From positions 13,454,001 through 13,518,000 of the forward strand of contig OX344764.1 of NCBI GenBank assembly GCA_947034895.1: a stretch of DNA of 64,000 bases, given 5' to 3'. Source of the DNA: Rhytidiadelphus loreus. Taxonomy: Eukaryota; Streptophyta; Bryopsida; Hypnales; Hylocomiaceae. The notes beneath the pieces were generated by a model, which was given only the letters and a program-made list of their open reading frames with translations, did not search any database and was not told the DNA's origin. The translations under genes and the position numbers were made by a program. Below, in pieces: positions 33,040 through 48,100 of this stretch (its first letter is position 1; every line of letters begins with the position of its first letter).

Positions 33040-35835
33040 ATGGATATTCATGGACCTGATGAATTTGCGGTTCCAGTACCCATATTACCTCTTGGTGTCG
33101 TGGGCTGCGAGGGTTTGCCTCGGCAGTCCTGGATTACGAAATGCGTCACCCTACGAAATGAAGCAGGAGATGACGTTGCAAAAGGAGTTTGCCAAAGTGT
33201 TTATGTGGATCTTGTCATCGACAGTGATGGGAAGCCCCTAGGTGATGACCGTGTTGCAGTGCAAATTGCAGAGTCACTATGCGCGGCAGAAGTCTCTTCG
33301 GGGTGGATGTAGTCAATGAAGGCATGGCACATCAAGCAAGTGTTCTTGAATGGTATCAGTTTGTATGACCATGACCAGACACATATATACAATACGGCTA
33401 TGAATGCCCTGAACCGCCGCATTCGAGTTGGTGTACGTTCTTATGAGACGTCTCGGGAGAGGAGGGAGCAAGTCTTGCCTCCCAAAAAAGAATCCCTTCT
33501 CACTCCACAAGCAATTATTGAAGTGTCTACAAAACCATGTTGCCAGAAGAACTGCACACAACATTTCCCGCGTCACGAAATTGAGTCTATACTGTATCAA
33601 TTGCACGTGAAAGGTGGAGTGTATGTCCGCAAGCTTTGCCTTCTTGAAGCACATAGGCAGTCGCACAAAGACACTGCTGGAAAGGAATGGATAACTTTGA
33701 GAAACATTGATGTATGTCTCACTACGTGGTGGACCATCCATGGGATTTCAAAAGCTACCTTCTACAGGTTCAAGCACATGGCCAAAGAGGGGAAGGAAGC
33801 AGAGGCACATGGGAATTTGGGATTGAAAAAACCTTGTACACAAACTCTACAAGCGACCGCTACACTTCGGACGTTGATTGTAGGCGAAGCCGACAAAATG
33901 CCACACAAATCAAGAACACTAGATTCTGGGGAGAAAGTCCCTGCAATGGTTTTGCCATCAGCGTTTCATTGGAGTGAGCAACTTCCAAAAATCAACAAGG
34001 CTAATGAAGCATTCAATTTGCCTCCAATCTCCTCCAGTGGTTTAAGCAACATTCGGCGTGCATCTTTCTCTGAATATGCTGCAAAGGCTCACGGAGACTC
34101 TTTCTCTAGATGTGGTTTGTGTGATATGTATAAGCAGTTGAAGAGTGCTTGTACTCCGTTGTCCATTGCACAAGACAAATGGGCGAGAATTTTAACTACC
34201 CATCTTAGTGGGCAAAAGGCCCACAGGGAACTTTATTATGGATTCAGGCAAATATCTGAGGAATTCCCTGAAAAATTGTTGTGCATCATCCATGACAAAA
34301 TGGATCACTCCAAGACCGCCTCACCTCACTTTTCTCACAAGACAAAAGCAACTGATTCTTTTATGAAAATGCATGTGGCTATAACGGGTATGATTGCTCA
34401 CGGTCATGGCGATGTTCGGTATGCTCACTACGGCTTAGACATTTTTCCAACGGACTCAAATCATATTGTTGGATCTATTGCAAGGTTGTTGCGTGATCTC
34501 GAAGGAGAGCCCAAAAATTCATCGCGTACATTATTTTCAGAGGAGAGGAGTCAATCTACTTTAACTCATGCGTTGTTGGAGGGCTCAGACATTTGCTTAG
34601 ATTCTCTCCTTCCTCCTCCTGAAGAACCAATCCCTTTTAGGCCTCTGCCGCCGATATTGGCCCTCCAACTTGACAATGCCTCAGGGGACAACAAGAATCG
34701 ATGGGTTTTTGCTTTTTGCTCTCTAATGGTTTACAAAGGCATTTTCCGCGAAATATATATTAACTTCCTCATTGTTGGCCACACTCATGAAGACATTGAT
34801 GCTCTTTTTGGTAGATGGAGCACAATGTTGAAGAGCAAGGATTATCCTACACTTCCTAAGCTCATGAAATCTTTTATGGACTGTGAAACCCACCCCGTCA
34901 TTCCTCATTTCATTGAAGAAGTTCCTGATTTCAAGCAATTTGTGCAAGGGTACTTGGGTATAGGCGGGGATTTTTTGGAAAGTCATTCAACATCACAACA
35001 ATTCAAATTCTACATGGATTCAAGTGGATGGCCCTTGATGGAGTACAAGAACTTGTGTACAGACAAGGACTGGTTGCCACAACATGGTAGAGGAATTCGC
35101 TTATGGGCGGAAACTGAAGATGGGCGTCCCAAAGTGCCGAGCGGTTCTCCACCACCTTTGGCTCCCCAGCAAATGAAATCATTGGGAGAGATCAAAAAGG
35201 GTTTGGATGGTTTCATTGCACATTGGAACAGAATGGCCAACAACGAAGATTCTGGATCTTTTGGGTGAAAGAATGACCCCATAAAAGATTATTGGAAGGG
35301 TGTGAGAACCGCTCTAGATGAACCACTACTGGTGCGTGAGACCTTAAAAGATGGATTTTGGCCGGCTTCTAGGGTCACGGAAGCACCGGAAGACACAAGG
35401 CGAGAAGATGGCACGGTGCATGAAGAGTTTGCGGAGGATCCACCTTTTGTTGGACGCAGACGTGATAGACCTAGACCTTCATTCCGTATTGCACGTGATG
35501 TATTTGCAGGTTATTTTGTGGTAGTACGTCCCGCTCATGAAGATCCAAAGCCGTTTTGGTTGGCGAGGGCGCTGACAAATCCGAATCCAGATCCAGGGCA
35601 TATTCATCAGATCCAAATTCAATATTGGACACCTATTTTTGGTCGTCACATTGATTTGGATACATATGCTGGATGGGACACAAAAGCAGGGAATGTGTGG
35701 CGTGAGGACCGTGTCATCCCACCGTGTTGGTCAAATACGGACTGTATAATGACAGCTTTTAAGCCACGTAGAAAAAGGGGGGCCGAAGATCAACCCCAAG
35801 TTATTACAAAAGTTACAATTCTAAAGCCGTAGATC
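33040..35835 (+). CDS. DUF7869-like protein, probable RNase H-fold transposase-related (two nonsense codons)
   Basis: A single frame runs from ATG 33040 to TAG 35833-35835, about 930 residues, interrupted only by TAG 33310-33312 and TGA 35266-35268. C-terminal half motifs are HDKMD (418-422), LQLDNASGDNKNR (from 542) and VGHTHEDIDALFGR (from 579); the last two match the signature of DUF7869-type proteins, common in repetitive families of non-seed plants, algae and invertebrates. Spaced acidic residues (Asp419/422, Asp545, Glu584/Asp585) resemble a DDE/RNase H-like site; that is inference. The N-terminal half includes CCQKNCTQHFPR, possibly a metal-binding Cys/His cluster. A consensus splice acceptor sits one base before the ATG. 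Divergent partner of the ParB/FCP1-like gene. Readthrough or mutation could explain the stops; mutation is likelier. Confidence 0.65.
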
Positions 35836-36733
35836 AACATCATCAAATCATCAGTGGAGGCCTTTGTGTCTAATTCAAGCAATGGTGCTTCCTCGGTTGG
35901 AGAAGAAGAATAGTTTGTAGCTATGTTAGTCAGTGAAGTATTCTTGTTGCCATGATTGGGACAAAGTGACAAACTATGAATTTTGCATGTTAACATTTTA
36001 AGAGATTTGCAAGTATATGTTGTGTAGACAATATTATGATATTATGGCCATGTAAAACTCTTCATTTCTATTAATAGTATATTTTCATCCTGCATTAAAG
36101 TATAATGCATTCACATTTTTTTCCAACTTCTATTTTGTTGCCAATCATGAATATGAAAAGGAATGTATTGTTCTACAAATATGTAGATTAGTATTTTCTT
36201 CAAGGTATTTTCACACAAGGTACTCTCAATTTTAAGGAAATGTTTTACTTTAAGTATAATATCTTCATGTACTTTATTTCTGTGCTTATAATGAATTAAA
36301 CAAATCAAAATGTTAGTTGTTAGTTGTAGCTCCTTTTTTTTAAAGTACCTAAACAAATAAAATAGTGTTTTGACATTTTTGAGTCTCAATTTATTGAACA
36401 GTCTCAATTTAATGAACACTAAATGCACTCTAAATATAGAATAAATTAAAATGAGACTCAAACTTGTCTCAAAATAATGAATAAGGCCTTCAAGATCAAG
36501 GTGCATGAATAGATCCTTGGTACATGTGCAATTTGCAATTGAATGAGTGTGGTGCAATGGTTTGTGTGCTTAGGTATCTTAGGGTAGCATCTAAATATAG
36601 TAATCTATAGGTTTATGGAAAATTCCATTGCTTGGAAGGCCAGTTAGTACACACTCCCCCTCAAACTCTTCTAGGGGTGTTTTTTACCACGCCATTGAAA
36701 AACACTCATGTAGGGGACTAGATCTTTAAAGCA
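35836..36733. other. 3' flank of the DUF7869-like gene; no further gene seen
   Basis: AT-rich sequence with possible polyadenylation signals. No terminal inverted repeat matching the left side of the palindrome region was found. Confidence 0.35.
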
Positions 36734-38235
36734 TTAACCCTGGAACGCCATGTTGGTCTCTATAGAAATCATTCTGTAGGGGACTATGTGAATCATTTGC
36801 TTAAAAAAAACAAAAGAACTCATTGGAGGTCAAACTATTATTCAAGACCTCCTTTTTTCACACAAAATTTCAAGGATGAACATTTGCATTTCTATCTTAC
36901 ATAGAAGGATTCTCTATCATCCATTGGACACTTAGTGTTCACAGAGTCTTCTAGGGCTAATATATAGGTGGATGACAAATGTTTTTAAAAGCGCACTACA
37001 TCTATGTGCTATTCATTGAAGAAACTTTACAAAAATTATATAATATATCAAATAGAAAATTGCTCTTAACCCCTAAAGGCTAAGGAGACCACTTTAGGTT
37101 ATTTGAGAACTCAAGCAAACTCTATTGACTTAGTAATTTGCAAATTTTGAATGATATTTTTAGAGTAAATGCTAATCATCCTAATATACAAGTAAAGTTT
37201 TGTTTTATGTTATTCCTATAAACATTGCAAAAGTTATAAGTTTTTTCCAATAAACATAACAAAAATTAGAAGTTTTATTTTGTAGGCAATGGAGGTAGCA
37301 AAAAAAAGGGGAGGTGTTTTTCTAACTCAATTTATAAATTTTTCAAATAAAAACAAAACATCTTATACATGGTGCTTACTAATACAACTCACCATTGGGA
37401 TTGATAATTCTCAATTTCTTATGAAAGTTACCATATTAGAAGTTTAGTTTTTTCTTTCATCAAATATTACCTTCTACTTTGTAGTATTTTTTATAGATGA
37501 ATATGAATTTTTTTTCAATGAAAATTTTTGAACATATATTTTCAACCTATTTTCCAACTTATTGGCGAAATTATGAAAGTTTGGACTTATGTGTTTTTTC
37601 CTAAATGTTAAAAGACAAGACTTCACTTTTAGGAGGGGTTAGGAAAAAATCTAAAATTTTGGGAAGATATACTTCAACAAGTGAGCTAAAGGAACCTATA
37701 GCTAGATTCATTAGAAAATAAATACAAGTAGAGACTTTAACCTTGCTTTGGGTACATGTATTTTGAAGTATTTTTAGGCTTCACAACAAATCAATACTTT
37801 AAAGATTAATAATAGAATGATAGGATGTTAGTTGCATAGAAAAGTTGACCGACAATTCTATATATGACCATAGAGTTCCAAGAATCACTAAAAATGAGTG
37901 ATAGTGAAGAGGAAAGTGAGAATAAGTGGACTTTCAATTTAACAAAGAAGAAAACAATGTAGTAGCAATCAATGCTTGGAATTTTGAATCCAAATATGAC
38001 TAAACCAACTTGATGGGTTTTTTTTTGTATCTTATGAGCCACAAGCAACCAATGAATCAATGCCAATAAATAAAGGGAATATATAATCTTGTTAACTCCC
38101 CAACACACACCTCCTCTTGACACACATAGAGGCTATATAAAAAAATATCAAATGAAATAATGTTCTTTTGTCATCTAGAAGCTATTGAAATCATCCATCA
38201 AACATTCATAATCTAGTATAATGTTCCAGGGTTAA
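36734..38235. mobile_element. TTAA-flanked piggyBac-like element, second family, 1.5 kb
   Basis: Begins TTAACCCTGGAAC and ends GTTCCAGGGTTAA, a perfect 13-bp inverted pair including the TTAA duplication. The terminus differs from the CCCTTAAAGGACC family, so it is a separate family. An internal TTAACCCCTAAAGG at 37066 may be a decayed end of the other family. It contains a dispersed repeat (36790-36925) shared with 15760-15900. No transposase ORF. Confidence 0.6.
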
Positions 38236-41942
<3,707 letters not shown>

Positions 41943-42099
41943 TAAATTGAAGGCAAGATGGGGGAAGCTTCAATCTTGTCTATACAAGTCTTAGAACTCT
42001 CTCTTGAAGTTTTATTTGATATTCTTCCATAATACAAGTGCATTGGGAAGTATTGTCATTCCTCTCAATTGATATCTTGTTTAATCCAAGTCAATTAAA

Positions 42100-42310
42100 G
42101 TAATTGGCCTTAGTCTACAAAGTTCTCAATCAATACCTTGCTTACTTCATCCCTAACTATATTCTACCTTCACACTTCTTCTCCACTAGCTATATCTTAC
42201 CTTCACACTCCCACACTCTATGTATTTCATCCCTAACTATATTTTATTACACTTCCATAGTCCATGTCTATTTATCCCTACTTTTCAATATCCTACTTTT
42301 CTATTGTCTA
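42100..42310. repeat. Imperfect short direct repeats
   Basis: TTCATCCCTAACTATATT occurs at about 42147 and 42228, and TACCTTCACAC at about 42167 and 42199. The ORF here is a by-product. The surrounding 41940-43560 shows no gene. Confidence 0.4.
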
Positions 42311-43794
42311 ATTTGTTGTTTTTGATAAGTAATGGATTGCATTGAGATGGGATAGAGTGAGGTAAAGATGTGACTAAAGTTTGCCCACAACAAGAGGATT
42401 GATCCAACAACAACAATGCCCCTATTCTTTTGAAACAATCAATAGTGACCTTTTGGCTTCCCCATGTGACTCAATTATTGAGTTAGTTGAAGAATCTTGG
42501 AGTGGAGATGCTCTAAGACTCTTGAATGTGATACAATGTCTTAATATGTCAACAAACAATTAATAATTATTTAGTCTTTTTAAAAGATATGTACTACATC
42601 CTAGTAACCTTGTTGTAGTTTACAAATTACAATGCTTCCTAAATAAATTTATATAGAATAATATGTCCATTATTAAAATTTATTTTTGTAATTTAGAATG
42701 TTCCATCAAATTCATTCAACTTCAATAAATATACCTCATTCATATCTAAACAATTCAAATTTTTAAGCATTCAATTTTTCTTGAAAATTCTCATGAAAAT
42801 TGGACAAGATCCACTCAAAGTTTTAAAAAAAATTTAAAAATTCATTGCATAATCAAAACCATCAAAACCAACCAAAGACACATGAATCTTATTAAAATAA
42901 GAGCCTTGTAACATTGTATTCTGGTTGTCAAGTTCAACTTTTAGTATGGAACAATAAAAAATATAGACAATTTGTTTAAATAATTTAATTTTTATAAATT
43001 TTCTCAACATCCTTGTAATAATATTTTTAAGTCATTAAGCTCAACTTTTAGAATGGAACAATAAAAAAGATAAGAATCATAAACAATTTGTTCTTATATT
43101 TTAAATGTTGTAAATTTTCAAAATGTATTGGAAAGTCAACCAAAGGGGTAATAACATTATTAAGCAAAAAGTAAAATTCAGTATAGTCGTTTTAATCATG
43201 ATAATCAATTGTTGACTTCATTTCTTTTTTCACTGTCATGTGATAATAAACAAAATGTTACCCTTCCATATTTTCTTCCAATTATAATAGTTTGTCAACA
43301 TTTAGAACGTTTACAATTTGTTTAATGCATGTTCCAAATGTTTTGTACAAATGTGTTTTCAACATATAAATTGATTGTTTGTCTTACAAATAAGTGACTA
43401 TGTGAGTAGTGAAGAGAACATTAAATGAGAATATGTGAACCAAAATATCTTTACTATGTCATATTTAAGTAATGCTAAACTATGATGAGAATTATGGATT
43501 ATATACTTGTATAAAGGGGTGATTGCAAGAACCTATATATGAATCTTGAGTCTTTTAGAGTCATAGTACAGGGTTGCTATTCTGTGAGTGTGTGAGCATG
43601 AGCTTGTGAGCCTGTGAGCATATAATTTTTTAGAGATTTTATTTCAAAATTTTGGTTAAATTTTATTATTTTTGGTACCTATTATTACGGACTTATTTCT
43701 GTAGACCTATTACCGTGGTCCCTTGAACAACTTTGATTTGCTACTTATTGGACTTTGTTAGATTTTAAGAAGAAAAAAATTGATAATTAAATAG

Positions 43795-43932
43795 GATTTG
43801 CTTGAAATCGGTTAAAGATGTTCCATTAAGATTTTGATTTTATAACCACTCCCCTCTTGTTTCTGGGTACCTCTTGGTGACGAGAGGAACCCCCTAGAGA
43901 CTGAGAAAAATGAAAATGAAAAAAAAAAAAAA

Positions 43933-43967
<35 letters not shown>

Positions 43968-44075
43968 TACTCGCGGTTAGAGGTACCTCTCGGCGCCGAG
44001 AGGTAAACCAACAACAAGAGAGGAGTGGTTATAATCTCAATGGAACAACCTCAGTCGATTTCAAACGAATCGTAA
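43795..44075. repeat. Nested foldback with A15/T32 loop and central palindromes
   Basis: Arms at about 43795-43890 and 43982-44075 are inverted copies (ATAACCACTCCYCTCTTGTT in one orientation, its complement in the other). The loop contains A(15) at 43919-43933 directly followed by G and T(32) at 43935-43966. The transcript could form one long hairpin. Slippage-prone; the homopolymer lengths may be unreliable. Confidence 0.7.
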
Positions 44076-44162
44076 TTAATAATCATTTTTTTTCTTTAAA
44101 GTTCAATAAGTAGCACATCAACTTGAAGATAAGTGCTTGATCCTCCTCTCGGCGCCGAGAGG
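43985..44162. repeat. 20-bp perfect palindrome ACCTCTCGGCGCCGAGAGGT, repeated
   Basis: Perfect copy at 43985-44004, an 18-bp perfect copy at 44145-44162 (CCTCTCGGCGCCGAGAGG) and a decayed copy at about 43870-43889 (ACCTCTTGGTGACGAGAGGA). Each is followed or preceded by CAACAAGAGRGGAGTG. This palindrome family is distinct from the 19-bp TCGA one and lies inside the long-TIR element. Confidence 0.85.
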
Positions 44163-45132
44163 TATCAAGCAACAAGAGGGGAGTGATTAACCAAATGACT
44201 ATCTGATCAAAGATGGAAGAGTTGGATCTTTAAAAGGTCCTACAAGAGAACAATGGTCAACTAATCAACAATTTGGTGTAACTAAGCTCACTCTTTACAA
44301 AATAATCCCTATCAACCAAATATTGTCTTCCAAAATCATAATAAGTCCAATTACCAGCACGTAAATACATCAAGGCAGAAGTATAGTTACCCTCCGTCGG
44401 CTTCAAGAGGACCCACGCTACTACAAGATAGTGATCAACAAAAATGAAATTTGGTGGAGCCAAGCTTTTTCCAAATATATTGAATTCCAATTAGCAATCT
44501 TTCTTTTCTAAAATCTAAACAAGTTCATTGACTTGTAAATCCACAAAGAAGTGTTGGTACCTTTTCATTGACCATGAGAAGATCTATGATGCTACAAGAC
44601 AATGATCAACCAAAATAAAATTTACTATGACAAAGATCATTAGATATAAAAATAATTCCTATTAACAATTTCAAAAGAAATCTAAACAAGTCCAACGATG
44701 GCGCATCAAGAGAATATTATTGATACCCTCCTATCAGCCCCGTAAAGACCCTCATTGCTATAGAACAATGATCAATCAATATTCTATACAAATTTATTTC
44801 CATCTCCATCCATCTTTCATATCAATTAAGTTCATCATTTTCATAATGTATACTTCTAATATTTTAGACAACATTGGAAATTATAATTTTCATCTAAATT
44901 CTACATAACCACGGTAATAGGTCCATGGTAATAGGTCTATAGTAATAGGTGCAAAATTTTACTAGAAATAATAAAATTTGACTAAATTTTCTAATTGGAA
45001 TCTATTTTTAGAAATATTATTAAGTTTTTAGTGCTTCTACAAATTTTTGAGCTCAATGCTCACATAATCCCTGCTCACCGCTCACAGGCTCATGCTCACA
45101 CGCTCACAGAATAGCACCGCTGAGTCATAGTA

Positions 45133-48100
45133 TAAAAGTTATGACCAAAAAACAAATTCACATGCAAAGTGTGATAGAAAATAGTAAAAATATTTTTTGC
45201 AATTGTCCATAGTTCCATTCAAGAGAATGTAATCTTGAAAAACAAAGTCGTGTGTGGACAAAGTAGGATCTAAGAAATCCATCATTAATGAAATGATTGA
45301 CATAAATATGGAGTTTAAATCCCCTAAGTGCTCAAGCAACCATTTGGGGGGCCCTCCCCGACTTCGGGAAGAATTTTCAGGCAAAAAGAATTTTTTTTAA
45401 ATTTTTAAAAAGATTGGATTGTCTTTCAATATTTTTATTCAAAACTAAGATCACAACAATCAAACAAAAATTATAAGAAAAATAGTACAAAAGTGTTTAG
45501 AATTGGCCTAGTGTTGAAAAACTTACTATTTTGGAAAAGTGTTTATGTTCTCATTACTAGATCTTATGCATTTTTTCACAAATCAATAGAAACCACAATT
45601 TTGACCAATAAAAAAATTCAAATGCTAAAGATAAAAATTGTATTTTTGGTGAATTTTTTAAGTTATATCTTCAAAATTCATTTGAAGAGAATCTAAAAAT
45701 ATTTTTCTAATTTTGACCGTAAAGATACTTCTTAATTTTCATGCTTCACATTATCTTTTTTGATGCAAACTTCAAAAAATTATAAAGCTTATATTTTACA
45801 ACACATTTGTGATTCATTTGAACCCCTTGGACTTTTGGGGGTTATGATAGGACACATAGGGAATTGTAATGGAATTAGCTAATGACATTGGTAGCACTAG
45901 GGGAAAACATTGTTAGTACAATATTGATATACATATTGAGTTTAGGAATGGTCACATAAGGAATTTCAATGATTTGAAGGTTTTCTCAATGTGTGACTAT
46001 GAAGCACAATACATTGATTTTGGTTCAAGTTAGGATTGAGAAGCAACAATATTAGTAAAAATTCCATACTAATTGAAGATATAGAGCAAAAAAATGTATA
46101 GAACAAGATTCATATTGAATAGCCATTCAAACTAATAGAAGAAAAGGAACAAAATGATGTGTAGAACAAGAATTGGGTGATATGTCAATGCATTCATTCA
46201 TGCTAAGCTTATTCAAAGTCATTAGACAATGGTTGGTGGTGTCGAGACAAGTACAACCTCATGGACAATTAAACAACCAATGAACCAAAGCAAAAGTGAC
46301 AAATTAGGACAATCATTTGTAAAATGACATATGAGTGAAGAAAAATCAAATCAAATCTTGAAGTGGACTTCACCAAATGGAACATTTATGGAGCTTTGAA
46401 TTACCTAATCTACAACTCTTTCATTTCATACATGATTCAATATTGATTTAAATTTCATTCATTCCTCATTATTTTAGTGCATATCCTTTAAATTACTGTT
46501 GACTTGTCCATCACATTCTTTTACATTCAATACAATGTTTTGATTTTCAAAAAATTTATCGAATATTAGCTGGTTTTGTTAAATGTGCATGTGGTCTAAA
46601 CAAACTAATTTCTATTGTAGTCATTTTTTGAACATGTTTCAAGTAAAATGAATTCAAAATTCTTTGATTTGTTTGAATTATATGATGATTGCTAAAAGAT
46701 AGTCATATGCTTAGTCCTTGAGCAAAAATTTATACATATTGAAGGGATCTAGCATATGATAGACATATGCTTGATCTATGTACAAAGTTTTATATAATTA
46801 TCTTGAAGAGACCTAGCATATGCCATTAACCCCATCAATATATATCAAATAGATTGAGGGGGCCATACACATGACTAATTCCTTGATTACAATAAACATC
46901 AAATGGAGTAAGTATAAAATTAATTATCCAAAAGATGTTCGTTATCTTTTGGTTGTATAGTGAATTTGTTTCTAAAAAAAACCAAACATGAATAATTTTG
47001 GGGGGGGATTCACATGTCATTTTGTCATTGGTTGAGAGAATGAGACGTATGTTTGTGAAATACCCACCCTCCACCGGTCCACCCCATATTTGTATTATTC
47101 TCAAATTTGTTTGACCTGCAAACGATATGGGATATCAATTGCTATATATATATTCCTAAACCTTCCATTACAATAAACATTGGATGGAGAGAGAGTTATC
47201 TAGTTATTAATGATCTTAAAATTGGCTAAATTCGCTTTGATGCTACAAAAGAGTTGTGAAATATTTTGCAAGTGTGAAAAAGGTCCCTTGAAATGATTTT
47301 TGAGCCAAGTTGTAAAGTCTTTTCCCATTAGATGGATAGATTGAGATCGAGATGAAGGGGCTATAGCATTTGTGACATCTCTATCTTCATCTTCATAGAA
47401 TTATTGGTAGCCAATAATTTGAGAGTAGTTGTCAAAATTTAGCTTGCCATTAAATTCCCTAGTTTTCTTTCTGAAGTTTGTGTAAGACTGTAAGTGTATT
47501 AGATTAGAATGTAAAAGTATTTTTAAAACTAGGTTCTTCATATCTTTGCATTGATGATCAAAGTAAAAATACTTTCAAGCAATTTAAAAAAACAAAATTC
47601 AGCCATTAGTAATAACACCAATTGTGAAAGTCCTCAACATGTTACAAAAATTAACTAGAAGTTTTAGAAAAACAATAAAAAATTCAATAAAAAGCTAAAG
47701 AGTTTTATAATTCCAATTCTACCATTGCTTGTGGATATAACTAAATTTTTTGCCTCATGAATTGGACTTAGCCATGACAACGAACAACCCTAAACTAGAT
47801 TTAGGATCATTGTTGGTTACAATAAACAACAAATGGAGTAAGGGAATCATGCACATGCCTAAACTTTTAAAATAAATATGAGATTGAATGAAAAGCATGG
47901 GCATATATCAACATTCAATTTCAAATTAATAAAGCAAATCACAATTTTGAACACAATTTATATTGAATTTGGCATGTAAACTACACTATGCACTCACAAA
48001 GTTTTACAATCCATTCAAAGTTTATAATATGGAAGTAAAAATCTAGTTCTCTATACAATTGAGGTGGTAGGAGGCACAACACTTAATGTCAAATATGTGA

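Larger units (their letters stand above)
43569..45122. mobile_element. Long-TIR foldback element (MULE-like), 1,554 bp, 10-bp target duplication
   Basis: The left end CAGGGTTGCTATTCTGTGAG is inverted at the right end (revcomp CAGCGGTGCTATTCTGTGAG), and similarity continues inward for more than 120 bp, including CCTATTACCGTGG and AAATTTTATTATTT blocks. AGTCATAGTA flanks both ends exactly (43559-43568, 45123-45132). A 9-11-bp duplication plus long TIRs fits Mutator-like elements, although the CAGGG end also recalls hAT. The interior (44220-44800) has three diverged repeats of about 200 bp, and no transposase. Confidence 0.75.

Noticed and set aside
33040..35835. Reading the two stops as programmed readthrough or an alternative genetic code
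   Set aside because: RNR1 in the same window uses the standard code with no internal stops, and the decayed neighbours show the same type of lesion, so mutation is simpler.
43826..44113. Lys/Phe homopolymer ORFs
   Set aside because: They run through the A15/T32 loop of a foldback.
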